Assembly: GCA_948144175.1 (NCBI GenBank) | Contig: CANXME010002006.1 | Location: 558,001 to 622,000, forward strand | Origin: Closterium sp. NIES-65 | Lineage: Eukaryota; Streptophyta; Zygnematophyceae; Desmidiales; Closteriaceae | Reading direction: 5' to 3' | DNA length: 64,000 nucleotides | Part shown: positions 11,701 through 21,589 of the stretch, piece by piece | Numbering within the stretch: the stretch's first letter is position 1 | How the letters are laid out: every line of letters begins with the position of its first letter | Notes under the pieces: generated by a model | The model's input: the letters and a program-made list of their open reading frames with translations, nothing else | Told to the model about the DNA's origin: nothing | Databases searched by the model: none | Position numbers and translations under genes: made by a program

Positions 11701-11925
11701 TGTCAGAATAATATATAGTTTTATATATTGTTTTGTAACTGCCTGTAGTGTAGATTACTGTAGTTATACAATGTTCTGTTTTGGTGGTGCACCTTTTCAT
11801 TTTGCCTATATGTACTGCTCGCTCTATAGTGAAACCACTTCTTCTCTTCCAATTCTCTCGACTCTCCTAAACTTACTCGAACTCAACCATGGCTCCTAAG
11901 CCTACCCATTGCTAGTATCTTGACA
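11701..11925 (+). repeat. T2 5' LTR
   Basis: 225 bp, starts TGTCAGAATAATATATAG and ends CTTGACA. The central GGTGGTGCACCT box and CTATAGTGAAAC are shared with the T1 LTR. Confidence 0.9.
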
Positions 11926-12930
11926 TGCTATCAGAGTGACAAGGTCCTGACCTATGGGCCCCACTTTAAAGCTTCCGCTGCTACTCTGTGTTTGGCACGC
12001 CCCGTGGCGTGCCCCTTATTCCCTTCGAGCGGCCCCGCCACTTCGTCGCGGCCCCGCCACTCCTTCGAGCGGCCCCGCCACTCCGTCGCGGCCCACCCGC
12101 CGCCCTACCTGCGGCCGTCCCGCCGCCCTACCTGCGGCCTACTCGCCGCCCGTATCAGCCCGTCGCCGCCCTTCGCGGCGTCACGTACCGCCCGTACGAC
12201 GCGCCGCCGTCCGCTGCGGCCCCGTCGCCGCCCGTACCGGCCCGTCGCCGCCCGTCCCGGCCCGTCGCCGCCCGTGCGGTACCCGCCCCAGGCCCCGATG
12301 CCACCTGCGGCCCTGCCCTCTTGCGGCCCCGACCCCGCCCCGGCCATGCACTATCGCCAGCCGCGGCACACCGGGGGCACGTGCACCGCCCCCCCCCCTT
12401 TTCCCGTCACCTGTCGAGGCGACCTGAGGGGGCCGCGGCGACCTGAAAGGGGGGGGGAGTCGTCGCCCCCTCTGCCGCTTGCTTTGGCGCCCGGGGAGGC
12501 CGTGCGTCGGCCCCCCCCCCCCCCCCCCCCCCCCTTCCCCCCCCCACCCCTTTCTCCTCCTCCTTTTGTTCCCTCTGCTGCAGCTGCCGCTGGGGGGGAG
12601 GGTGTGAGAGTGTGGGGAGCCCGGGGAGGGACTGGAGGTGGCGGGTGTGGGGGTAATGGGTGAGTATGGTCCCCTGGCCCTACGGCTCCATTCTCCTCTG
12701 TTTGTCCCCCCCCCTCTGCTGCTCCTGCAGCAGGGGGAGGGGGAGGGGGAGGGGGAGGATGAGGGGATGTATGTGGTGACCAACCAGAGCCTATCACCTC
12801 CTCTCCTCTCTCTCCCTCTCTCTCTCTCCTCCTCCTTGCCTGCCCTCTCCCGTACTGCTACGCACTCTTGGTGTACCCCATTATGGGGGCGTTGACTGCA
12901 CATTCTTCCCTACAGGCACTTATGGGGGCG

Positions 12931-13155
12931 TGTCAGAATAATATATAGTTTTATATATTGTTTTGTAACTGCCTGTGGTGTAGATTACTGTAGTTATACA
13001 ATGTTCTGTTTTGGTGGTGCACCTTTTCATTTTGCCTATATGTACTGCTCGCTCTATAGTGAAACCACTTCTTCTCTTCCAATTCTCTCGACTCTCCTAA
13101 ACTTACTCGAACTCAACCATGGCTCCTAAGCCTACCCATTGCTAGTATCTTGACA
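12931..13155 (+). repeat. T2 3' LTR
   Basis: 225 bp copy of 11701-11925, followed by target duplicate GTGAC. Confidence 0.9.
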
Positions 13156-14222
13156 GTGACGATGGAATTCGTCACGGGGTTACCGGCCGGGGCGAGTGGG
13201 AATGACGCGATCCTGGTCGTCGTCGATCGACTGACGAAAATGGCACACTTCGCAGCCTGCAAGAAATCAATCAGAGCCGAGGAAACAGCCCGACTCTTCA
13301 TCACCACCGTCGTTCGACTGCACGGGATACCAGCGTCGATCATCAGCGACAGGGACACAAAGTTTACCAGCAATTTCTGGCGGAATCTGTGGCAGCAGTT
13401 CGGCACGCGACTACAGTTCAGTTCCTCGTATCACCCCGAAACCGACGGACAGACAAAACGGACAAACCAGACCATGGAGCAGCTCATTAGGCCACGTGCG
13501 ACGACCCAAACACGTGGGAATAGCAACTGCCACTCATCGAATTCGCATACAACAACGCCCCATCCGCCACGACCCAACAGTCACCGTTTTACCTGAATTA
13601 CTGTCAGGACCCAACAGTACCAATGACCCCAAATCCCGACAATCCCGTCCCACGCGCACAACAGTTCGCCGAGATTTTGCAAGCAGCACGGACCAGGGCA
13701 GCAGAAGCCATAAAAAAATCAAACATCATCGCTAAACGCAACGCCGACCGCCACCGCATACCTGTCACTTACCAACCCGACGACCTCGTTTTACTCGACA
13801 CTCAAAACCTCCGCCTGCCCATCACTCCCAAACTCCGCCCCCGATACTGTGGGCCATTTCGAATTAGCGACATGATAACACTGGTCACTTCGCACCTCCT
13901 CCTCCCTGCTGACTGGTACGTCAGCCCCTCGTTCCATGTCAGCCTGCTTCGCCCTTACGTACCATCCACCAGCCAACTCCCACAACATCGACCATCCAGC
14001 ATGGCACGACCACCAACCGAGCCAATCATCACCCCCGACAAAATTCTGAGCCACAGAGTTCGCGACCCTAGAGGAGCCCGAAAAATTGAGTTCCTGATCC
14101 GCTGGAAGGACCGCACACACACCGAGGACAACTGGGTTCCTCTGGATAGAATCGAAAACCACCCTGTCCTTACCGAATATCTGCGCAGCCGAAACTTCAG
14201 GGACGTCCACGCCCTTTCGTAA
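13156..14222 (+). pseudogene. Gypsy-1 integrase core and chromodomain
   Basis: Integrase core EFVTGLPAG, VVVDRLTKMAHF, SDRDTKFTSNFW and YHPETDGQTKRTNQ (13156-13490). A frameshift near 13490 moves into the frame used from about 13500 to 14222. The C-terminal part holds YCGPFRI and SFHVSLLRPY, then a chromodomain (KILSHRVRD, IEFLIRWKDRTHTEDNWVP, IENHPVLTEYL). This identifies the element as a chromovirus; such chromodomains are thought to steer integration to particular chromatin. At the first catalytic position, where MDF is usual, the sequence reads MEF. Stop TAA at 14220. Confidence 0.9.
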
Positions 14223-14235
14223 GGAGGACCTCCTT

Positions 14236-14594
14236 AGGAGGGGGGGGGGGTAGTGTAAGCAAAATCCCTTTTCCTTACTTCGCATCCCTGCTCAACGCGT
14301 ACATCAGTGTAGCACCTTACTCAGCACCGTTACCACTCGCGATCATCGCATCGACAATCATCCCGCCATTTTCGCACATCGCATCCCGACCTCACGGCTC
14401 GGCTGGTAACCCGCGCTCCGGGCATACGCTTCGACACTTACCCAACCTCAGTCCCAGGCTCGTCGCGCGACTACCACAGACCATTACCGTTACCACTGTA
14501 GTCTCGCTATATATTTTTCGCTCATGCCTTCGCTCATTGTATTCTTGCTTAAATTGTGCAATTCTCGTTCGTTCACTCAATTGCACTCGTAACA
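14236..14594 (+). repeat. Gypsy-1 polypurine tract and 3' LTR
   Basis: A purine tract (AGGAGGGGGGGGGG, 14236-14250) precedes an LTR starting TGTAAGCAAAATCCC at 14254. I place the end at GTAACA (14594), about 341 bp. Support: the minus-strand LTR at 50425-50747 has the same purine tract-TAG-TGTAAG junction and shared blocks such as CTCATGCCTTCGCTCA and GTGCAATTCTCG. The end is uncertain by a few bases. Confidence 0.75.
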
Positions 14595-15398
14595 CTAAGC
14601 GAAGATCGCCGGACAAGATTTATGCCACCGTGCCTTCTAACCGAACGTCGTTGCCTGTACAAGCCTGTCGCTGCACTTCCTGGCTTGCAGCCTGTCGCTG
14701 CACTTCTAGCGAAAAGTTGCTGCTGATGCAGACACCGCTAAATCCGCGTCAGCAGTGCCTTATCCAGCAAGCCTTTTTGGGCTCCTCTGCGTTCCAGCGA
14801 AGATTCACGAAGAATCGTGAGTGTTCGCACCTCCCCCTGGACAACTGAATCTGGAGCCAAACCTCATCGGAACCCCCCTGTCCAGCAATTCAGCCAGAAC
14901 GATGACACACTGACGACCCGAGGTCTCAAATCGCATTTAGTACTGGCCGGTGCTGTTTTGAGGTACTGGATCCCTGACACATTCTATAGTGCTTTGCCCA
15001 GTCTGTGGTTAGCGATTCTCGATGGTAGCAGTAAAACACTTATAAACTGTGCGCCTCGTGTCTTCATCTGAATGGAGCTTGGGTTTCATGAAACCAGCTT
15101 CGGACTTGCCGAACCGAGACTTCTAGGCTCTGTCGCTCAACCTTGCCTTGCCTCACTCCGACTTCTGGGTTCTGTGCGTACATCATACATAGGCCTCCTC
15201 GTCCGTGGAATCATCAGTTTCACTTCACTGTCCCTGCTTTCTCGTGGTTGTCAGCTCGTGTTGTCGCTGTGCTGTCTGAACTCTGCTGTGCCCGAAATCG
15301 TAGCGTTTTCTTCTCGGTGCCACTGCTATATTGCTTGTGCACTGATCTGTTTACTAGCTTGTTACGCTGCGAAAGAACTCTGCACAGGATTGGATAGC
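14595..15398. other. Intergenic region and presumed ZNG1 promoter
   Basis: About 800 bp between the Gypsy-1 LTR and the first coding ATG of the CobW-family gene. I see a short direct repeat (AGCCTGTCGCTGCACTTC, near 14660-14710) but no coding or RNA gene that I can support. It should contain the promoter and 5' UTR. Confidence 0.5.
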
Positions 15399-18300
15399 AT
15401 GGCAGCTTTGACAGCACTTGCCCGTTTCACGACTCGTTTCGCCGCACCGTCGATCGCGGCGAGTCGCGTGCGACAAAATGCGACTATTTCCAGTATCTCG
15501 AGCGTGGCGTTAAGAGTCGAACGACCTCTCCATGCCTCGCGAACGGTGCAGCGCGCCGCGCAACGAAGCTTCCCCGCGCGAACATTTTGCAGGTTCGTCT
15601 TCCAACACTTAGTAAGCGAGTGTGAAGAGAGAAATAAATAAGGACAGCATAATTTGGAACACATGCATTTCATCAGGATTCTTGTACAGAAATTATATAC
15701 TATTGCACGAAGAAACGAATAGAAGCACACATGCGAGAACGCGTTTGAACCCTTTGTCTTTTATGAACTAACCTAATATGGAGCTACAGATGAGTATTTA
15801 TTTTTCTGTCTCGCTTGGCTTGATGCACCACCCTTTTTTTTGTTGTTGTTTCCCCCTCCCCCTCCACCTTATCCTTCCCCACGCCTTCCCCTCCCCCTCG
15901 ATTTCTCCGCACCGTGTTCCTTTTTCCGCAAATCGCGGCAGCGTGGCGAACGAGCAGGCGGAGGCGGAGAAGGCGGCGCAGGACATGCTGTCGGACCTGG
16001 AGCCCGATAACCGCGCGCCCGTCACCATCATCACCGGCTTTCTCGGCTCCGGCAAGGTTAGTTTCGAGGCGCCTCAATACTAGAAGGGGAGGAAGAGGGG
16101 CCGAGGGGGGAGGGGGGAGGGGGGGAAGGGGGGAGGGATGGGGAATGGGGGAGGAGGGGAGGGGGCATGCTGTCGAATCTGGAGCCCGATAACCGCGCGC
16201 CCGTACACCATCATCAGCATCTTCCTCGGCTCCGGCAAGGTGCGACACCAATCGCTCAACCGTGCCATCCCACCTCGCTCCACCCCACCCCACCCCACTC
16301 CACCCCATCCCCCACCTTGAAGTTTTTGCCATGATCACCCACTTCCTCAGTTTCGGGCAGGGTGCGGCACCAGTGCTCATATTTGTTTGCGCGTGATCCG
16401 GATCAGGACTTTTCCGCGAACTGTAACCGTGGTTATTCATTTCATAACCGTAATTTAAGTTCTTATATGTTCGTAACCGGTAACCCTTGTGCTTGGCTGC
16501 AGACGACGCCGTTGAACTGCATCCCGAAGGCGGACCACCGTGATCTAATATAATCTGGTGTGAACCTTTTTTTTTTTTTTTTTTCAATTATTTTGTGTTC
16601 GTGTCTTCGTGGGTTTGGCTGGCCGCAGACGACGCTGCTGAACTACATCCTCAAGGCGGACCACGGCAAGCGAATTGCCGTCATCGAAAACGAGGTGAGC
16701 CAAGTCGACAGTTATGTTATGAGGCGGCTCAAAAGACGACGCTGCTGAATGCTTGTGACTCGACTCAAAAGTGAACTACATCCTCAAGGCGGACCACGGC
16801 AAGGGAATTGCCGTCATTGAAAACGAGGTAAGCGAGAGTTACAAGTCGCCAAGCTGTTGCGAACAAGGTACGCGAAGCTAATCGTCATTTCAATACTGGT
16901 ACACGGCGTAATAATCAGAACCAAGTATTCGAGATTTACTACGAGTTCGTTAAGAACCAGCCAAGCCAAGCGAGCGAGGGCCTGCGCACCGTCTTGGTGA
17001 CAAGCAAAGGGATCTGGGCCTTCTGTTATAATGCCGTCCGTGCGAGAGAGTTGAGAGTTGAGCTTTCAGGCCGTACTCTTGAGACATTTCGAAAATACTC
17101 TTTATACATCAGGCCGTACTCCACCTTGTGGACATTGACGGGTCGCCCGTGGCGTGGCGGTCGCGCTGGGAACTCGTTTGGTTCACGTTACTCGAATCCC
17201 GTTTCTTGAATCCCGTCCCGTGGATCCCGTTATTTGAATCCCGTCCGTCCATTGGTTTTCCGCAGTTGGATATCGATGGGTCGCTCGTGGCGGGCGCGCT
17301 GGGCACTCGTTTGGCTCGCTTACTCTAACCTCGAAATGCTGTTCCTTAGATTCATAAATCCCGTCCGTCCATTGGATTTCCTCAGTTCGGCGAGGTGGAC
17401 ATCGACGGGTCGCTCGTGGCGGACGCGCTGGCGGGGTCGGAGGACGTGGTGGTGCTCAACAACGGCTGCCTGTGCTGCACCGTTAGAGGCGACCTCGTTA
17501 GGATGCTCAGCGATCTCATCACGACGAAGAGGGACAAGTTCGACCATATTGTCATTGAGACCACGGGTGAGTGAGCCACTAGCGCTAGCCGGTAGCCTCT
17601 AGCCGTTAGACGGTGCACTGGCGGGGGGTGAGGGCGTGGTGGTGCTCAACAACGGGTGCCTGTGCTGCACCGTGCGAGGGGATCTAGTGCGCATGCTCAC
17701 TGATCTTATTACCACTAAGAGGGACAAGTTCGATCAGATTGTCATTGAAACAACAGGTGGTGGAGGGAGGGAGAGAGTGAGGGGGTGAATGGCTGTGTGG
17801 GTGGGTGAGTGAGGGAGTGAGTGGGAGTTAAAGAATGAGAGAGAATTAGCGGTCCGAGGATGTGCATGTGGTGGTGCTCAACAATAGATACCCGTGCTCT
17901 GCATGATGCAGGGGAAGCCTTGTTAGAATGTTTATGGCTTTCCTTTGCACAAGCATTCTCCCCATCTTTCCCCCCTCGTCCTCCCCAGGCCTAGCCAACC
18001 CAGCGCTCATCATGCAAACGCTCTTACTGGAAGAGGAGCTGGAGGAGGGGTTACACTGAATAAGAACACTTGGTGGTTGCAGGGAGCAGCAGCGCTGTTT
18101 ATCTGGGCTTTCCTGTCCTGCCCTCCCGTTCACCCTCAAACCCCCGTCCACCTTTTTTTTCTTCTTCTACGTACCGTCCCCTCTCCCCCCCTGTCCTCCC
18201 AGGCCTGGCGAACCCAGCGCCCATCATTCAGACGTTCTTCCTGGAAGAAGAGCTGGAGGAGGGGCAGAGGCTGGACGGATGGAGTGGTTCCTAATGCCCC

Positions 18301-20930
18301 AAACCCCATGCTCCCTCTCTCCCCTCCCTGCCCCCCCAGGCCTAGCGAACCCAGCGCCCATCATTCAGACGTTCTTTTTGGAAGCGGAGCTGGCAGAGGG
18401 GCTGCGGCTGGATGGAGTGGTGACGCTGGTGGACGCCAAGCACGTCACCCGCCACCTGGACGCCGCTTCTTCCCTTCCCCACTCTTCCTTGCTTTCATGA
18501 CATCCCATGACCCATTCTCCCCTCCATTTCCTTTTTTCATTTGCTTTTATTTGGCTCTTCCGTCCCCTCCTTCTCCCACAGGTCTAGCCAACCCAGCGCC
18601 CATCATTCAGACGTTCTTCCTGGAAGAGGAGCTGGTGGAGGGGCTGCGGCTGGATGGAGTGGTGACTCTCGTGGACGCCAAGCACGTCACGCGCCACCTG
18701 GACGCGGCAGAGAAGGCTGCAGCAGAGGGGTCAACGGAGGTCAACGAGGCCGTGGAGCAAGTGGCTTTCGCTGACCGGCTTATTGTTAACAAGGTGAGTT
18801 GAGGAGAAGTGGTAACCCTAGTGGACGCCAAGCACGTAACCCACCACCTGGACGCTTCGGAGAAGGCGGCAGCAGAGGGGTCAACGGAGGTCAACGAGGC
18901 CGTGGAGCAAGTGGCCGTCGCCGATAGGCTTATTGTTAACAAAGTGAGAAAAGAAAAGAAAAGAAAAGAAAAGTAAAAAGATCATGAGGGGTCAACGGAG
19001 GTCGACAAGGTCATGCAGCAAGTGGCGTTTGCTGAGCGGCTCATTGTTAACAAAGTGAGCCGGGGAAAAAGAAAAGAAAAAAAGTCAGAGAGGCCAACCA
19101 GGCTGTAGGCAGATGGCGTTCACCTTATCGTCAACAAGGTGAGTGGGAAGAAACACTCTTTCTCTCTCCGCCACACACTCAGTTTCGTTCCCCTCTCGCT
19201 AGCTAGCTTGCTCTCCCTCTCTACCACACACATCCCTCCTTCCTCTTCTATTTTCCTTGTTGCTCCTCGTCCCCACGTGCAACTGTAACAACAGCAGACA
19301 AATAGTTGTCACTATGATCTGATTTGGTTATGCTACGATCTGGCTCGCTGTGTGTTGCAGATCGACCTTGTGACGGACAGCGAACTCAAGGATCTCGTCG
19401 AGAGGCTTCAGGTAACTAGAATTCTCTGCGCTTCAGATCCGGTACTCAATGCCCGTCATGTCATTTCTCCCTTCTTTTAGTGTGTGTGTTAAGTTGCACC
19501 GTCTGATCTTGTGCACATCGGAGAATCAGACCCCCTGACCTTGTTTAACTCCGTATGGGTGGCAGGATATCAACTCCATGGCTCGCATGAGCAAGGCGTC
19601 GTACGGCAAGGTGGATCTGGACTATGTGCTCGGCATTGGGGGCTTCGACCTCGAGAGGTGCGTTTCTGTGGAGTCGACTTTAAGAAAAGGTGACTCTTTG
19701 AGTCGATTCAAAACGAGGTGGCTTTTGAGTCAGCTCGTATGAGCATGGCGTCGTACTGCAAGGTGGACCTGGGCTATGTGCTCGACATTGGTGTGTTAGA
19801 TGTTGAAACATCTCACGTGAGATCCATATTGCAATGATCCACCAGAAACCCCCAGCTCGAATGCTGTTATCGATACTGTATGGTCGTCCCGTCCCTTCAT
19901 TCTTTCTTTTCTTTCTTTCTTTTGCAGGATTGAGAGGGACGTGCAACCTCACATTCTGAATGAGGGAGCATCCCATGACCACCACCACCACCACGAGCAC
20001 GACCACGACCATGACCATGAGCATGAGCACTGTGGGACATGCGGTGGCGATCACTCCACAGAGGAGCACGGGCACGACCACCACCACCATCATGACCATG
20101 ACCACAGCCACAGCCACTGTAAGTGTCTCACTCTTGAACCGTACAGGAAGCTTTGGTGGGAGAAAGCAACCCCATTGTATTGGTGGGAGAAAGCAACCCC
20201 ATTGTATTGGTGGGAGAAGGCACTCTGACAGGATCTTGTCTGTGCATCCCTGCTGTGTGCATTCCTCCTTGCCTCCTCGCCTCCTTGCCTTTCTTTTTTT
20301 TCCAGCCCATGCGAAGCACGCAACAGGTGTCTCATCAGTCAGCATTCAGTGTGAAGGCAACCTCGACCTGGAGAAGGTACACTGCACCTCATCGTGTCCT
20401 CCATTGCCATTTCTTAGTTCTTTTCTTAATCGCCTTACTTCACCAAGCCATTGTTTTCCAGGCTGTGCTGTGTACGGTATTATTGCCTTTTTTTTTCACC
20501 TGTTTTGAAATATATGGCTCGGTTTTGCATTGATTAAATGTGCACCATTCTCTCCATGTGGCTTGCCTTTGCAATCCAGATTAACGACTGGTTGGGAGAC
20601 TTGCTTGCGGAGAAGAGTGATGACATCTATCGCATGAAGGGTGTCCTGTCCATTCACAAGTGCCGGGAACGATTTGTCTTCCAGGTAAGTCTACCATACA
20701 CTTAATTGTCCAACCTTCTCTAATCTTGGACATTACCTTGGCAACTTACCTGAAACACCATCCTCTATTGCGTGGTGGTCTTGTTGCAGGGCGTGCATGC
20801 TCTTTTTGAGGGTTCTCCAGACAAGCCATGGGGTCCGGATGAGAAGCGCTCCAACAGAATTGTCTTTATTGGCCGCAACCTGAATGAGGCAGAACTTAAT
20901 GAAGGGTTCAGGAGCTGCCTTCAAGCTTAG
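15399..20930 (+). CDS. CobW/COG0523 G3E GTPase, zinc chaperone ZNG1-like, 11 exons
   Basis: Predicted GTP-dependent metallochaperone of the COG0523 family, whose eukaryotic ZNG1 members hand zinc to client enzymes. Exons I join in frame: 15399-15592, 15942-16056, 16629-16694, 17386-17566, 18582-18793, 19361-19411, 19566-19657, 19928-20118, 20306-20376, 20580-20684, 20790-20930; about 472 aa. Exon 1 encodes an Arg/Ser/Ala-rich leader (MAALTALARFTTRF), likely an organelle presequence. Walker A GFLGSGKTT spans exons 2-3 (about residues 96-105). The zinc motif GCLCC (about 152-156) is in exon 4, ETTGLANP at the exon 4/5 junction, NKID at the exon 5/6 junction. A His/Asp-rich metal-binding loop lies at about 320-370 and the CobW C-terminal domain follows. 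All introns are GT-AG. Partial exon copies crowd the introns. Copia-B sits 18 bp after the stop. Exon 1 is the least certain part. Confidence 0.85.
16165..16373 (+). repeat. ZNG1 exon 2 echoes (3' part with donor, two copies)
   Basis: 16165-16239 repeats the end of exon 2 (GCATGCTGTCG, GAGCCCGATAACCGCGC, CTCGGCTCCGGCAAG) followed by GTGCG, a possible donor. A more eroded copy follows at about 16328-16373 (ACCCACTTCCTCAGTTTCGG, then GGTGCGGCACCAG). Both lie downstream of the full exon. Confidence 0.8.
16503..16827 (+). repeat. ZNG1 exon 3 echoes on both sides of the exon
   Basis: Upstream copy at 16503-16545, preceded by its own CTGCAG acceptor (ACGACGCCGTTGAACTGCAT), which runs into a stop. 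Downstream copy at 16733-16827, interrupted by about 23 bp, ends GAAAACGAG followed by GTAAGC. The full exon is 16629-16694, the copy with both good splice sites. Confidence 0.8.
17109..17935 (+). repeat. ZNG1 exon 4 echoes (two upstream, two downstream)
   Basis: Upstream copies at about 17115-17175 (GTGGACATTGACGGGTCGCC) and 17267-17320 after CCGCAG (TTGGATATCGATGGGTCGCT) hold only the start of the exon. Downstream copies at about 17607-17757 (near-intact from GCACTGGCGGG to the end, with GCLCC codons and a following GTGGTG) and 17850-17935 (eroded) hold only the later part. The full exon is 17386-17566. Confidence 0.85.
17989..19139 (+). repeat. ZNG1 exon 5 echoes (three upstream, three downstream)
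   Basis: Upstream partial copies start at 17989, 18203 and 18340, each straight after a polypyrimidine tract and CAG, and each beginning GCCTAGC or GCCTGGC as in the true exon. Downstream partial copies at about 18810-18943, 18986-19053 and 19095-19139 keep the exon end (CTTATTGTTAACAAA or similar) followed by GTGAG. The full exon, with both ends, is 18582-18793. Confidence 0.88.
19723..19790 (+). repeat. ZNG1 exon 7 echo
   Basis: Repeats the exon 7 core (GAGCATGGCGTCGTACTGCA, GGCTATGTGCTCGACATTGG) 70 bp after the true exon 19566-19657. No donor is retained. Confidence 0.75.
20152..20220 (+). repeat. Tandem 26-bp repeat in ZNG1 intron 8
   Basis: Unit TTGGTGGGAGAAAGCAACCC plus CATTGTA, present about 2.6 times between exon 8 and exon 9. 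Simple local duplication. Confidence 0.8.
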
Positions 20931-20948
20931 GAGTATCTACCATGCTGG

Positions 20949-21505
20949 TGTCAAATGTTGTAGCCTGTGTTGGAAACAATAAGTCCTAAGTGCGCTTCTG
21001 TCGTATCAAAATCCAAGGCACCAAGCGAAGCAGTCCCAATCGAAGCATCGAGTCAACCTCGGAGGTTAGGGTAACCGCCTGGAGGTTACGAGAAAGTCAA
21101 AGGTCGCTGACCTTTGACTCGACAATTACAGCGCGACAGTTAAGGACACACAACTGACTCGTTACAGAGCAGTTGCCCGAGTCGCACTATATCGAACCGC
21201 AACAGCAATACAGTTATCTATCTATCTATTCGTATTCCCTGTACTCTTATATAAATCCTTGTATTTGCTTGTTTAATTTAATCTACTTTGCTCTCACACA
21301 CCAGTGCAAGGTCGGTTCACAATCCTCATTAAAACGCTTCCGCTATTACAAGTTTCTACCCAAGAGTTCTCCTCTGCAAAGATCCTAAGGGCTATTTTTC
21401 AGCCCAACAGCCTGTAGTGAGGTTTGTCTTAGGGGGTACAGAAGTTAGGGTTTGTTATATGTACCCCAACCAACATCAATGGCATCATCATTCCTCATTT
21501 TGACA
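20949..21505 (+). repeat. Copia-B 5' LTR, interrupted
   Basis: Two pieces: 20949-20967 and 21415-21505, which align end to end with the Copia-A LTR (TAGGCTATAGTG against TAGCCTGTAGTG, then TAGGGGGTACA and TTAGGGTTT). The gap is exactly the solo LTR plus one GCCTG target copy. The LTR ends TTTTGACA directly before the primer site TGGTATCAGC at 21506. Confidence 0.88.
20968..21409 (+). mobile_element. Solo LTR of the Copia-C family, nested in the Copia-B 5' LTR
   Basis: 442 bp, TGTTGG to CCAACA, with perfect target duplication GCCTG (20963-20967, 21410-21414). It matches the reverse complement of the Copia-C LTRs at 50780-51214 and 56410-56844, so its sense orientation is +. TATA box TTATATAAA near 21247. 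A 25-bp hairpin at 21095-21119 (AGTCAAAGGTC arms) is conserved in all three copies. It was formed by recombination between two LTRs after insertion. Confidence 0.9.
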
Positions 21506-21517
21506 TGGTATCAGCTA
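21506..21517 (+). promoter_or_regulatory. Copia-B primer binding site
   Basis: TGGTATCAGCTA immediately after the LTR end, matching the first ten bases of the copia initiator tRNA-Met site. Confidence 0.75.
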
Positions 21518-21589
21518 GGTTAGGATCCTGTGGGATCCCGTTCCTCCGTTCTCCGTTCGTCCCTCCCGAGCCTGATCCTACCTCTCGTT

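Larger units (their letters stand above)
11701..13155 (+). mobile_element. T2: non-autonomous LTR retrotransposon (1455 bp)
   Basis: LTRs of 225 bp (11701-11925 and 12931-13155) with one visible difference (CTGTAGTG against CTGTGGTG). Perfect target duplication GTGAC (11696-11700, 13156-13160). Primer-site-like TGCTATCAGAGT at 11926. The interior is GC-rich repeats (GCGGCCCCGCCACT, GCCCGTCGCCGCCC) and homopolymer tracts, with no retroviral domains. Its G-rich stretch near 12575-12620 matches T1 near 10875-10935, so T1 and T2 are related families with diverged LTRs. Confidence 0.9.
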
